Part shown: in pieces, positions 1 through 21,400 of the stretch
How the letters are laid out: each line of letters starts with the position of its first letter
How positions within the stretch are numbered: position 1 is the stretch's first letter
Translations under genes and position numbers: made by a program
From: Colius striatus
Taxonomy: Eukaryota; Chordata; Aves; Coliiformes; Coliidae
Reading direction: 5' to 3'
Assembly (NCBI RefSeq): GCF_028858725.1
Contig: NC_084767.1
Coordinates: 4,825,501 to 4,889,500 of the forward strand
DNA length: 64,000 bases
The notes under the pieces: model-generated
What the model was told of the DNA's origin: nothing
Seen by the model: the letters and a program-made list of their open reading frames with translations, nothing else
Databases searched by the model: none

Positions 1-9136
<9,136 letters not shown>

Positions 9137-9327
9137 GTGTCGAGCAAGACAGCCGGCCCCGAGCCGTGGGGCTGCAGCTGCTGTGCTGGCAGGGCTGAGG
9201 GCTGCTCGCTGCCCGGCCCGCACCGCGCTCGGCCCCAGCCACAATGCACAATGTGCCTTTTGAGCAGGCACTGGCTGCCGGCGAGGCGGGGGCGAGGGCA
9301 CCGAGGCACCCAGTGCTCTGGGTTAGG
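9137..9327 (-). promoter_or_regulatory. SH3TC2: SH3TC2 5' UTR and probable core promoter
   Basis: This 190-base stretch upstream of the SH3TC2 start codon is GC-rich with scattered CpGs (about 9170-9310) and has no clear TATA box on the minus strand. It is bounded upstream by a CR1 element beginning at about 9328, so the proximal promoter and 5' UTR must fit here or use CR1-derived sequence. Location is inferred from the start codon; no initiation site is visible. Confidence 0.5.
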
Positions 9328-10662
9328 ATCACAGAATCGAAGCATCGTTTAGGTTAGAAAAGACCTTTAAAATCATCAAGTCTAACTGTAAAAGTAACAC
9401 TGTCACACCCACCACTAACCTGTCCCTCAGCACCACATATACACCTCTTTTAAATACCTCCAGGGATGGTGACTGAACCATTGCCCTGGGCAGCCTGTTC
9501 CAACCCTTTCAGTGACAACTTTTTTCTTAATGTCCAATCTAAACCTCCCTTGGCACAACCTGAGGCCATTTCCTCTGTCCTATCACTTGCTACCTTGGAA
9601 AAGAGACTGACCTCCCCCTTACAACTTCCCTTCTGGTAGTTGTAGAAGGTGATAAGGTCTCCCTTGAGTTTCCTTTTCTCCAGACTGAACTGCCCCAGTT
9701 CTCTCAGCTGCTCCTCATCGGACTTGTTCTCCAGACTCTTCACCAGCTTCCCTGCCCTTCTTTGGACACGCTTCAGCACCTCAGTGTCCTCCTTGTAGTG
9801 AGGGACTCAACGCTGAACAAAGTACTTGAGGTGTGGCCTCACCATACTCACCAGTATGGCCCTGTCCAGCCAAGTACAGGGGGACAATTGGTTCCCTAGT
9901 CCTGTTGGCCACACTATTTCTGGTACAGTCCAGGATGCCTTTGACCTTCTTGGCCACCTGGGCACACTGTTGACTCATGTTCAGCTGGCTATCAACCAAC
10001 ACCCTCAGGTCCTTTACCACTGAGCTGTGTTTTACAGCAGAGCCAGATTAAGGGCTTTGGCCCTTCTAATTTTCTCCCTGCATAACCTCATGAAATCTTT
10101 GTTGTCCTTCTGAGTTGCCTGCCCCTTCTTCCAAAGACCATAAACTCTTTTCTTTTTCTCCTCAGTTCCAGCCAAACTCTCTATTCAGCCAGGCTACACT
10201 TCTTCCCCACCGACTTGTCTTTCAGTACACAGGGACAGCCTGCTCCTGCACCTTGAAGATTTCCTTCTTGGAGACAGTCCAGCCTTCCTGGGACTCCTCT
10301 GCCCTTCCAGACTGCCTTCCAAGGGAATCTGTCAACCAGGCCCCTAAGCAGGCCAAGTTCTCCTCTGGAAGTCCAAGGTGTTAGTTCTGCTGACTTCTCT
10401 TCTTATTTCTCCAATTACTGAAAACTATATCATTTTGTGATCATCATGCAAAAGGCAGCCTCTCTCTGACCATCACATCACCCACAAGTCCTTCTCTGTT
10501 CACAAACATCAGGTCCAGGAGGGCTTTCTCATGTTGGCTCCCTCGCAGCTACATCAGGAATCTACCTACTGTGCACTCCAAGAACGTCCTAGGCAGTTTC
10601 TTCTTTGCTATACTGTATTTACAGCAGAGTATCTGGTATCTGGTAAACTGAAGTCTCCCAAG
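9328..10662 (-). mobile_element. CR1 LINE, 5'-truncated, about 1.3 kb
   Basis: The left end starts ATCACAGAATCG, the reverse complement of the CR1 3' tail, so the element is in minus orientation. The body matches the CR1 3' region from memory: the CATTGCCCTGGGCAGCCTGTTCCAA block, the AGTACAGGGGGACAAT block, CTTCCAAAGACCATAAACTC and CACCCACAAGTCCTTCTCTG. It is old and carries many frame-breaking changes, with no intact reverse transcriptase frame. It abuts the SH3TC2 promoter. Confidence 0.92.
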
Positions 10663-10663
10663 G

Positions 10664-11090
10664 GACCTCTAAAGACCTTGTTCCAACCGCCCTGCCATGG
10701 GCAGGAACATCTTCCACTAGATGAGGTTGCTCAAAGCTCCATCCAGCCTGGCTTTGAACACTTCCAGGGAGATGGCATTCACAGCTTCTATGAGCAACCT
10801 GTTTCAGTGTCTCCCCACTCTCACAGTAACTAATTCATTGCTTATATCCACTCTAAATCTACACTCTTTCACTTTAAACCCATTGCGTCTTGTCACTACA
10901 GGCCCTGGTAAAAAGCCTCTCTCCATTCTTATAAGCCTCCCTTAGGAATTGAAAGGCTGCAATAAAGTCTCCTCAGAGCCTTCTCTAGGAAGGCCTTTTC
11001 TTCCTAGGAGAGGGGTTCCAGCCCTCCATTTGTTTCCACAGCCCTCCTCTGAGTCCTCTCTAACAGGTCTTTCCTGTGCTGGGAGCCAGG
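10664..11090 (-). mobile_element. Second CR1 LINE fragment, truncated at both ends
   Basis: It contains a second copy of the CR1 block that begins ACCTTGTTCCAACC and continues through CCAGGGAGATGGCATTCACAGC and the AGGAGAGGGGTTCCAGCCCTCC block. It lies in the same orientation as the preceding copy but lacks the 3' tail. It therefore looks like a separate insertion or a rearranged segment rather than a continuation of the first. Confidence 0.85.
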
Positions 11091-13549
11091 CAGCGTGTCT
11101 GCCCTGTGCTGGCCCCTCGGTCCCTGTGCTCTGCTCTCAGCCTCAGCCTTTGGGAGCGTGTCACTCAGCCCACGTGGCACATTCCTCTCATTCCTCCCAC
11201 TGGCTGTGGCATGAGGAGACCCATGGTCTGCTGAGCCTGCCCCAGCTTGCAGCTGGCCTCCCCACCTCCAAAGGCAATTCTGATCCTGACATTGCTGTCA
11301 GCACCTGCCTCGGCTGCGGGGATGCACTGCCAGGGCTGGTCCCAGATCCTCCATCCAGGGCTGTCTGTGCAGCCCCTCCTGGACCACCTTCCTGCCCAGC
11401 TGAGCCAGCACTCTCCCTGTTTCACAGCAAGGGCAGCTGGCAGCACTACACCAACCTCAGCAGTGCAGAGCTACATCCAGGCAAGACACAGATGGAGTAC
11501 AAAGATGGACACTGCAGGCTCCTGCAGGGCTGCAAGGCTCGTCTCACCTCTGAGATCAGAACTGTCTCACCACCAGATGTAAACACCATGAGGAACTGGT
11601 TTGGCCTTGGGCTGTCCAGGATGGAGTCTCATTCCCTCTTCACTGACATGCTCTGACCTTCCCCAGCCTCCATGACCAGGACTCAGTCTGATTGTGTATT
11701 CTCACTCTGTTAAGAGTGGCAGATGTCTGCAGAGCATCTCTCGGGCACAGTCACACAGCTCCCACGAAATGAAAGCCAAAAGGTCTAGGGAGAGAAGCCA
11801 CAGGTAGGGAGGTCTTTCAGGGATGGACTTTTACTTCAGCAACCAGTCAATGCCAGTGCCACCACAGCAGTGACTTGTTGGCTGTGGTGTGTTCTAGGAG
11901 CATCGCTGCCTCTCCCAGACACCCGGCTGGCATCTCAAAGCATGACAAGGCCTTGAGCTTCTCCAGAGTAATTAGTCCAGTGTGTAGTTTGTCACCAGAC
12001 TGGTTCCTGTGCTGTGATGGGAGCTGCCTGGCACCACTGCAATAACCCTAGAGCAAAGCATGAGGACAGGCTGTGACAGGATGGAGTCCCAGCTCCATAG
12101 ATAGGAAACTTCTAAAGTCAAACCAAAAGGTATTGCAAGGAGAGTTGCCCTGAGTAATGCCCCTGTGCAGTCCTGCCCAGGCACCTGTCTGCCTGCCTGG
12201 GAGAAGGCTGAAAATGTGGGGATTTCTTGTCCTCATTAGGAGAAAGAAGCTGTCAAAATGTTAAGGTTGCCTGGGCCCATCCTCCTCATCCTCTTCACTG
12301 CAGCTCACCCGTCCTCTCAAGCCCCCAGGAGTCAGGGTGCAAAGCACTGTGGCTCTCTCCTGATGTGCTAAAGTCAAGCTGCTGTTTCCCATACAAAGCT
12401 GCAGGAAGGTGAGCTCCTAGGACAGACCAGCACTGCCCTCCCCATGGCAAGGACACTGTCTATTCCTGTTGTACGCTGGCCCTGGAAAGCTCTGAATATA
12501 GCAAACTCCCCCAGTCGACCCAGGGATGCTCTGAAGGGGCAAAAACTAGGGAGGATGGATTCTGATCCAGGTGCAGGTTTCAGGCTGCTGCCTGTGCTCT
12601 GAGCACACAGCCTGAGCTTCTGTCATGACGTCTGGCACATCTTCACACCAAAGACGTTGCCAGTGCTCAAACAGGGCAGGTGTTTTCAGACAAAGCTTTC
12701 TGCTTCATTCAGAATGCTGCTGGTGTTAGCAATACCTGCTCACCAATTTGCTTCAAATTCAGGGGAAAATCACATTTTTCTTTTTTTAAATCAACACAAC
12801 ATCATTTCATTCTCTAAACAGACTTGGTTTCATTTGTGGGTTTGAAGTTTCTTTTTGCTTTTAAGTTTACCTAGCTAACTCAGTGACTAAACTCACCCCT
12901 CTGCAAGGAAAGGCATCGACCTCCTGTTTGATCTGAAATGTAATTTTCTTCTTGGCCAAGAACCCAAACTCTCCTGTTCTAGTCCCTACGCTGCTGCTTA
13001 CCAGTCCTGGATCCCCTAGGAGAGTCCCCACTGCTGCCGCTGAAGCCCTCAGCCTTTTCCCTGGGAAAGCCCAGTCCTAATAAGCAGAGAAGCAATTCCC
13101 TCTCAGCCTGCACTGGCTGTGTGTCTCTGCTGTGCTACATCTCCAGGGTCTCTGCTCCTGTTGCAAACCCAGTGTAGCCATGCCAGCCAGGCAGCGGCTG
13201 CGAGCCGAGTGCCAGCTAGACACACTTCCCTCCCCAGGGCACAAAAACGGGAGGCAGGATGACTTGTCCAGGGAGACACAGACACCTCCAGTCTCCAGGT
13301 CTGTCATGCATCCTGGGAACCAAATCCACTTTCCTAAATCCAGCCTTTTCTGCTGGCATTTCTCCTGTCCTTCTCCTATCAGTTCCTGGGTACAAAAGGA
13401 CCCACACCAAACCTGTCCTTCCCCAGCCTGCTAATCACAGTGGAGATCTGAGCCTCAAATTCGCCAGATCTGAGCCTCAAATTCAGCCAGGACCAGAAAC
13501 GCAAACTCTGTGCCCCAAGCTGTGTTTATGCAGCCGTATCCCTGTGCTG
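11091..13549. other. Intergenic, nothing recognised
   Basis: Moderately GC-rich unique DNA. There are no conserved protein-coding exons, no recognisable repeat and no strong promoter motif. Short open frames here have no protein similarity that I recognise and no consistent exon borders. Confidence 0.5.
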
Positions 13550-14080
13550 GACTGCTCCAGCCACCCGCAGCCACCGCGTCCCGGCTGCGTTTGCTCAGCT
13601 GGGGACGAAGGGCGCAAGCATGTGACCAGCACCCAGCAGAGTGGCTGCCAGGCCAGAGCGGGGCAAGCAGCTGTACTGACCTGCTCCCCCGCACCGCTTT
13701 CCTCCCGGAGAGCTCTTGGCCACGAAGCTGCAAGCTGTCCAAGCCGTGTTCCCCGAGGGAACGCCGCCGGCAGCGGGCCGCGGCGCGCAGCCGCCCGTGT
13801 GCACAGGGCTGTGTACGTGTTTGCAGGGCAGGCGAGCGTGCCCAGCTCCGCCACTCCCTCCACGAGGAAAGGAATTTCTTCCAAGAGCAGCTTATCATCT
13901 TGGGAACCTCCGCTTCCCAGCAGAGCCGCCGGCGTGGAGGTCAATGAGTTACCCGGAGTTATGCTATAAACAGCCCGCCGGCTCCCCAGGGGAAGCACGA
14001 ACACACAGGCACCACCTTCGCCCCGGCCCTGCGGTAAACAGCCCACAGCCACGGCATCAGCGAGCAGCTCCCACCACGGC
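13550..14080. promoter_or_regulatory. Orphan CpG-rich block with TATAAA motif
   Basis: About 530 bases with CpG density far above the flanks, densest around 13740-13860 (the CGCCGGCAGCGGGCCGCGG area). A TATAAA motif lies at 13965-13970 on the plus strand, next to the GC-rich block. It lies about 4.4 kb upstream of SH3TC2 and 13 kb upstream of ABLIM3. It could be a distal or alternative promoter, an lncRNA start or a CpG-rich enhancer. No exon is visible. Confidence 0.45.
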
Positions 14081-17000
14081 CCCGCAGCTCCCTCCTCTCA
14101 CAAGCGGCTGCTCTTGCACCAGCAGCTTCTCCAGGACTCACCCGTTCTCTGCTCCCAGCGCTGGTGCTGCGTCCTTGGGGCTCAGGACCTCCTGTCCTTG
14201 CCCTGCAGTGACTGCCTCTGCTACAGCAAAGCCCCAGGGAGAGGCTTTACCTGCGCCACGGTTCAGGCATCCCAGCTCTCAAACCCCGTCTTCTCCGACA
14301 AAATGCAAACAGAGACACACAGAACAAGAGACCTGTGGACCCAGCAGTATTTGTGCACCCAGCTAAACTCTGCAAACAGGGGCAGCGGAGAAAAACACGG
14401 CGATTTTTACAGGGATTTTTTCTCTCTCTCTTTCGAAAACAATGACAGATTTAATATCAAGCTTTTCTAACATTCCTGTTTCCTTCTGGGAGCTCTCAGA
14501 AGCTGGCCATTCCACAGCAGGTTCAAAACAAGCTCTATTGCTTTTCACTCTGTTATTTAAAAACGAACCAGAAAGAGAAAGGAAGTCAGCCTAAACCCGA
14601 CTTCATCTGGAGAAAAATAGCAAACAAACAAGATGAAATGTTTTGGTTTGGGTCAAACAAGCTCCTGTTTTGTGGCTTTGATGCACTGGTATGAGTGGAA
14701 GGGAACCGTTTCCTCCTTCTCTGCAAGCCCGCCCAGTCCGAGCACCCGCTGCAGCCAGGGAAGCCCCAGAGACACTGGCAGGAGCAAGTGGGGCCACTGA
14801 GGACGTTTCCTCATTCTTGCACTCTGCTTTTGCTTTCACCCTCTGCAAATGGGCACAGAGCTGTGATAAGCACCTGCCAGTACCATGCCCACCTCCTCCA
14901 TAATCCTGGGCCCTTCAGGCTAACTTCAGGTGTCTGCCTGCTTGGGTGGGGAGCAGAAGCCCCTACCTGCCTCTATTCATACCTTTGCACACCCAGGACT
15001 GGGTGGCATTGGGACAGCATCTTTCCCAGTGTGCTGGCAGCTGGGGACAGCTCACGCACAGCTGCAGGACACTGGGGAAGTGTTTTGCAGCAAAGCACGC
15101 ACGGCAAGTCACTGAAATGCAGCCAGATAGGCCTGGCTTTAAGATACTTACTTTTTGTCCATGGTCCTCACTTTCCTTGAGGACCTTCCTTTCACCTCCA
15201 AGACCCTTCTTACTTGTCTCCATCCTGTGCAGCACACGGCAATGCAAAGCTGCTGCCAGCCACAGGGAAATTTGCTCCATCCTGCACCTAAGGGGTTAAG
15301 CAGGCTCTGGGTCTGAACTAAGCTGAACTCAGCGCTTAATTTTCAGAAATGCTGAGGCCTGCTCCTCTTGCATTGTTTTCAGCCAGAGGCAGAGGAAGTA
15401 AATGCTCTTGGAAAACAGACCATGTGTGTGTCGGCAGTGCCCGGTGGGTCAGGAGGCTGAGAGCACCCTTCAGCACACACAGCGGCTGCCCTGCTGCTGG
15501 GGGCTGTGCAGGGAGCAGCCCAGCACCTGCTTTGAGGTCTCCTTGCTGGCACTGTGGTGTGAACCCCAAGCATCCTCCCTGCTCCTGCCGGTGGTGATCC
15601 GAACGTGACCACTGCTTCAAAGGCAGCGTCATCACCCAGGGGAGCCTCCAGACTGCGTGGAGACAGAGCCAGGGGAGTGGAGGCCACAGATAAGGCATGG
15701 GAAGGAAAAAGGAAGGACCAGAGCCAGCCAGCTGAGCTGCAGGGTTTGAAGATCACTGCAGTCCCTGCTTGGCACTGTGTTGTTTGAAAGGAGCTTTCTA
15801 GTTTACCCCTGTGCAAACACCTTGGGGGTATTTCCAGTTCATTGTGCAGGAAGGTTTGGAGGCGTCAGGGAAAGCCCCACTGTAATAATCCATGTGCAAG
15901 TGTCTTAGAGGCACCAGTTTTGCTACAGAGAGCTCAATGTTAAGGTGTAGGAGAGCGATAAGGAGTAGTAGGCACAAGTATAGAGCCCCACAGTTCTGCC
16001 TCTCAAAGCTTTTTTCAAGCCCTTTTGGTCATTGCACCCTTTCCTCAGCCACCCTGCCTTCAGCAGTCACTGCTCCAGCACACTGGAACACCCTTGCCCA
16101 GGCGTGGGCAGAGCCACAGCACCACCACGTTGCAGAGGGGACAGCCACTGCATCACACATCACTGCAGTTTTTAGGCATAGGACTATCAAGGAAAACCAC
16201 TTTCTGCCTCTAGAACAGCTTCTTCCAAGGTCATAGAGGTAGCCCAGACCTCACATCCTCTGCAAGATCTGAGCTAACAGCTCCTGAAACCGCCACGCAC
16301 CCTGGAGACACTCCTCCCAGCTCCCTCTGACTCCTGTCAGCTTTCTCCCACCTCTAACACGACAAGGTGGCAGGGATGAGGGGTGAGGTGCCAAGCTCTC
16401 TGCCCCACAGCAACTCCATCCCCTGCAAAGACACCTGCACCCCAGCAGAGGACATAAGGAGATGCATCACGAGCTTCTGACTCTCCTAGCTTGTCCCATG
16501 TCCCCAGGCAGCCCAGTCCCAGACCCATGACTCTCCTGGGATGAAGCAGGGGACTGTTCTCCACATCACCTGCAGAAGAAGAGGCCTTCCCACTGCCCCT
16601 CTAACCAGTGCCTCTCCCAGAGCTGCTGTGCCCCCTCTCACTCCCAGCACCACTTTCTCAGCTCTCCCACCACCACGAAGCCTGGCTGTGCCATGCAGCC
16701 AGCCAAGATGGGTACTCAGCCCAGGAATCAGCCCCCTAAGGATGGACTCACAGCTGGCAACCAGATCCACCCGATTTTCACAGCAGAAGAAGGTTTGCAG
16801 GTGATGAAAAGTGCTTCTCTCGTGGCTAATGGAAGAGCTGCTGCAAAGAGGCTCTCCCAGCTCCACCCTTCCCACTGCCCCATCCAGTCACAACTTCTCT
16901 CCTTGGACTCCTGCTCTGCTCCTAGGGCTGGAAGTATCTCTGCCCAGCTCTGGCTGTAATCCTATCAATAATGCAGGAGAATTGATGGCAGGTCTCTTGT

Positions 17001-17872
17001 AGACAGCTGCCAACCTCTGAGTTGAGACCTCCCTGAGTATGGTCAGGCAGGACCTGGGGTGCAGATAAACACTTGCAGCCCACATTGGGTTGGTGAGCTC
17101 AGGCAGGGGGTGACTGGGAGCCCTCCTGCCTTGCCCACCTCTCTGGATCTGGAGACACCTGAAGGGATCTTCTTTGTTGGCCCACGTGAAGTGGCTGCTC
17201 AGGGGCCAGAGGAACACAGGGAAGGCACTGGCTGGACACAGTTATGTGCAAGCATCCACCTCAGCCTTTGTACAGTGGCCTTGTATTTGCTGGGCAGGTT
17301 TTTTGGCAGCCCCAGGCAGCCTATGGCTATCAGGCTGCACTGGGAACAGTAGAGGAAGGTCTCTTGGATGTGTCCTCTGTGTGTTAGGGAGCTGTTGCTA
17401 AGCCCAGAGGCTGTGCTATTTCTGTCCAATAAAGGGAAGATGGTGGCACTGTGCCTTTCTTAGCAAAGGTGTTGAGAAGGTGATTGCACCAGGGCTATGT
17501 GCCCAAGAGAGGCGAAATCAGAGCTAGTTTCCTACAAGTTGCTCCTCTTCCTGTGGCAGGGCACTGCAGCCAGCACGGCGCTGCCCTGTCAGCAGAAGGG
17601 AGATGTGTGAGTGCACTGGGGTTCTGCCAGCTGGGAACTGGGGGGTCTGCTATCTAGAGACATGCAGCATCAGGCACAGCCCTACCTGGAGCTTGCTGCT
17701 TTGCCCAGCTCCCCACCATGAAAAGGGCAAGTGGTTGAGGGATGCTCTGTGCTGCTGGGAGACTGCTGTCTCCCAGGGTGAGTTTCGGATGCAGACCTTC
17801 AGCATGCAAATCCCACTGCTTCCATGGTGCATACAACCTCCCCTAGGAAGGGCAGAGATGCTGCCACCAGCA
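14081..17872. other. Intergenic, nothing recognised
   Basis: Unique sequence without a supported gene. The sequence around 14400-14660 is AT-richer, with a short CT run at 14419-14431. I saw no tandem repeat or transposon. Confidence 0.5.
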
Positions 17873-18425
17873 TCATAGAATCAGAATTGGTTTGGCTGCA
17901 AAAGACCTTTAAGATCATCGAATCTAACCCCTCACCTCACGCTGTCAAGCCCATCACTAACCCATGTCCCTCAATACCTCAGCTACACAGCTCCTAAACA
18001 TCTCCAGGGATGGGAACTCCCCCACCTCCCTGGGCAGCCTGTGCCAGTGCTTAACAACTCTCTCAGTGAAAAAGTTATTCCTAATCTCCAATCTAAACCT
18101 CCCCTGACACAACTTGAGGCCATTTCCTCTTGTCCTAACACTTGTTACTTGGCAGAAGAGACGGACCTCCACCTCACTACAACCTCCTGTCAGGTAGTTG
18201 TAGAGAGTGACCATGTCTCATCTCAGCCTCCTTTTCTCTAGGCTAAACACCCCCAGTTCCCTCAGCCACTCTTCATCAGACTGGTGACCCAGACCCCTCC
18301 CCAGCTTTGTTGTCCATCTCTGGACAAGCTCCATCACTTCAACGTCCCTCTTATAGTGAGAGGCCCAAAACTGAACACACTATTTGAGGTACAGCCTCAC
18401 CAGTGCCAATTACAGGGGCTCTAAG
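17873..18425 (-). mobile_element. CR1 LINE 3' fragment
   Basis: It begins TCATAGAATCAGAATTGG, the reverse complement of a CR1 3' tail. It continues through GACCTTTAAGATCATCGAATCTAACC, the TCCCTGGGCAGCCTGTGCCAGTGC block and GAGGCCATTTCCTCTTGTCC, and ends near the CCAATTACAGGGG block. It is 5'-truncated, in minus orientation, and diverged. Confidence 0.92.
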
Positions 18426-21400
18426 GAGCTTTGATCTTCTCCTAGGCTTTGAAAGAGGAATGCCTAACCTCTGCCTTCCCCTCTGTGCTTTTCAGGCTTG
18501 GTGTGCCCCCCAGCAGCCCCACAGCCAAGCTCAGAAGCTGGTAGGTACCAAGCTGTCAGAGGAGCACAGTGCTGCCGGGCTCTCCCCCTCCTGCATATTC
18601 ATTTCCCAAAGCCATTAGATGGCAGCAACTACCACATCACCGGCGTCCTGCTCCCTGCACACTCCCAACACAGGGAAAAAGGGCTGGGAGCCAGGCTGCC
18701 CACAGCCCCCAGGCACCAGCAGCCTGCTCTTGGTTGCCAGGGTGGACCCAGGGATGGGGCAACCGCTGTGGGTCTGGAGAACTGAGCTGGCAAGGGAAAA
18801 CGAGGGAAGGACTTCCATCCCAAGCAGCACCATGGGCTCAGCAGGGACATGAGTGTGACCAGCCAGGTCTGGAGGACATCTCTGGGGAAGATGGCTCTCT
18901 GGAGTCCATCTGCAAGGGATTGCTGTGAGCACACAGCTGGCAAGTGCTGGTTGCTGACTGGCCAAAGCCATCCTCTGTGCACCACGCCAGCAAACACTCA
19001 CTGAAGCCACACTCATTTCCAGCCCTGGTCTTGGTGTCTCTGTTAAGGGTCAGGTAACACACCTGGCACGTGCAGCCAAGGCTCGTTCAGGTGCTGCATT
19101 GCATAGAACTGACTGAAAATCAGGAGGAGAAACTGCTCAAAGCATTGAAATTGTTCTCCTTGGGGAGGTTTCCAAAGGAAATGTGCTCCATTGCCAAAGA
19201 TTTCTAGAAAATCAAACTTTCAAACTATTTCACTTTAACTTCTGTTTCCCTGTATTTCTCTTTCTTTTCCTTTGTTATTCTCCCCTGCCTCTGCTTTTAC
19301 CCTGTTCCTACTTTGCCATTGAAACAGAAATGAAGAGGAAGGAGAACTAAAAATGACAGAGTGAGCACAGATCTCCAATTTTTCATTTTCCAATTTCGCC
19401 CACAGTAGGAAAATGGTCCTGAAAATGCATTTTGTTCATCTTTAGACTACAAACATGTATAAAACCCCAACCTCCTTATTACTTTTCCTCCCAATATCCA
19501 CAGGGTGAGTTGCAAGAAGCTCAATAGCCATCTCCTGAACATATTGCACCAAAAAGCAAACCCACTGCTGCTCTCCCCACCGCCAGCCATTGGCAGTGCC
19601 CACCACGGACCCTGAGCAAAGATTCGTGTGAACCATCCCATCTAATTCACACACCTCAAGCTCAACCATACAGCAAAGGGAAGATATTTGAAGACATCTT
19701 TTGATAAACTGGGAGGAGAAATCAATATTTTTAGGCTTTCCTCTGAAAGGAAAAAAAACCTGATGAAGATATTAATTGCTTATGCTGATCTAGGGGGTTT
19801 TATTGAGGCTTTTAATGACCCAAGCTGCTTGTAAAGGTGTTGCTCTTGATGCAATTTCCTTTCAGAAAGCAACAAAGCAGCTCAGTGAAGTTAAGCATCT
19901 CATTTTGATATTTTCAGGGTGGAACATTTTTGAGTTTTCAAGTTACAAAGCTTTGCTGCTTTAATCTTTTTTGTACATAGAGCCGAGGCTTGAATCAGAA
20001 CGAAAGCCTTCAGTTTAAGCTAATGAATCCCAAGCCTTTGATTCAAATCCTGTTGTGTTTTCTCAGTTTTTGTTCTCCAGGAATTTATTTTAAGTATCTG
20101 CATTCCATTTTTAGACTTGAGGGGGGGTGAGGGGGAGTGAGATTTCCTAGAAAAGAGATAACCCACTGCTTGCCTGCAGCTAGCCACTCTGCAGCATTTC
20201 ATCTGCTCAGAAGTGTAAAAAGAATATGTCTTGTCTTAATTACATCTTTTGGTTTCCTTTTGAACTGCACCAGCAGCGTGGTTCAGAGACCTCGTCTGAA
20301 CTTTGCTGCCAGCCCCCAGAGTGAGGAGGAGGCCTGAATTCTCCAAATTCTCCTGGAATCATCCTGATTTTCAGTTTCCCCGTGAAACAATATGAGGAAC
20401 AAATAAAAAGGAAACCAAGTTATCGTGATAACTGCTCTTTCTGAGGAGATGATGCTCCCTGAGGAGCTCTGGGATGACTGAGGTGTGGCAGCCAGCTTCC
20501 ACGAGCACAGAAGTCCAAGGGCACATGATGGGCAAGGCTGTCCATCAACAGCTCCAGATCCTGACCTAACAGCTGATAAGAGGGAGGATGTTCCTTCCTT
20601 CCATCAGTCCTCGCTGCTTCAGGGAAACTTGAAGGGGAAAACTAAAAATAAACCCAACTTCCTATGACCTTTAATGGGTTGAAACATAGTTGGCAATGGG
20701 AAAGCAGGTCAGGTACCTCGGGGGTGAGAGCTGCAGCTGGGAGAAACTCCCTTTGCGTGGCTCTGCTGGTGCAGCTCTGCAGGAGCCTCTGGCCGGGCTC
20801 TGTGGGGCAGCTGTCCCCAGGACAGGGGCTGCACCAATGTTGGGCACATGGGCTCAGATACACAGGAGAGCAGGAAATGAAGTAGCCCTCAGATGCATGA
20901 CCTCAGATAATGAGCCCTGATGTTACCTGGGAGTCCCAGCCTTGCTGCCTGTCATAACCGTGTGCTCCTTGGCTTTTGTGCTCCATGCTGCTGTAGTGGA
21001 GGTCTGTGCAGGGACATTGGCTCCCCTGAAGGGCTAGAGAGTGAGGATTCTTCCAGGTTTTAGGACAATCATTAGTTTCCAATGCCCTAAAGCCTTTGCT
21101 GTTACCCCTCCTTTAGGGAGATGATGCAGCACCTCACTTTTCCCGGTGTCCTGCTCTTTCAGGAGGGGAGGTGAAGGCCCAGCACATGTCAATGCAGAAC
21201 CAGTCACTCTAGAGCTTCTGCAGCACTCATTTTCACTCATCTGCTTTTGATTGGGGAATTTGACACGGGGACTCAGCCCCTGTGATGATAAGAAGGATCT
21301 GTAGCTCCTCCTGTGTAGGCATCCCTGTGTTCTGAGTTACAGATGGGCTATGATGAACACCAGCACCACCTGCAGCAGATCCAGCCCACAACCGTTCTGC

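Noticed and set aside
9450-10020. Open frames at 9450-9779 and 9781-10020 as genes
   Set aside because: They translate the 3' region of a decayed CR1 element.
10949-11656. 235-residue plus-strand open frame
   Set aside because: It begins inside a CR1 fragment read antisense and continues into unique sequence without any recognisable domain.
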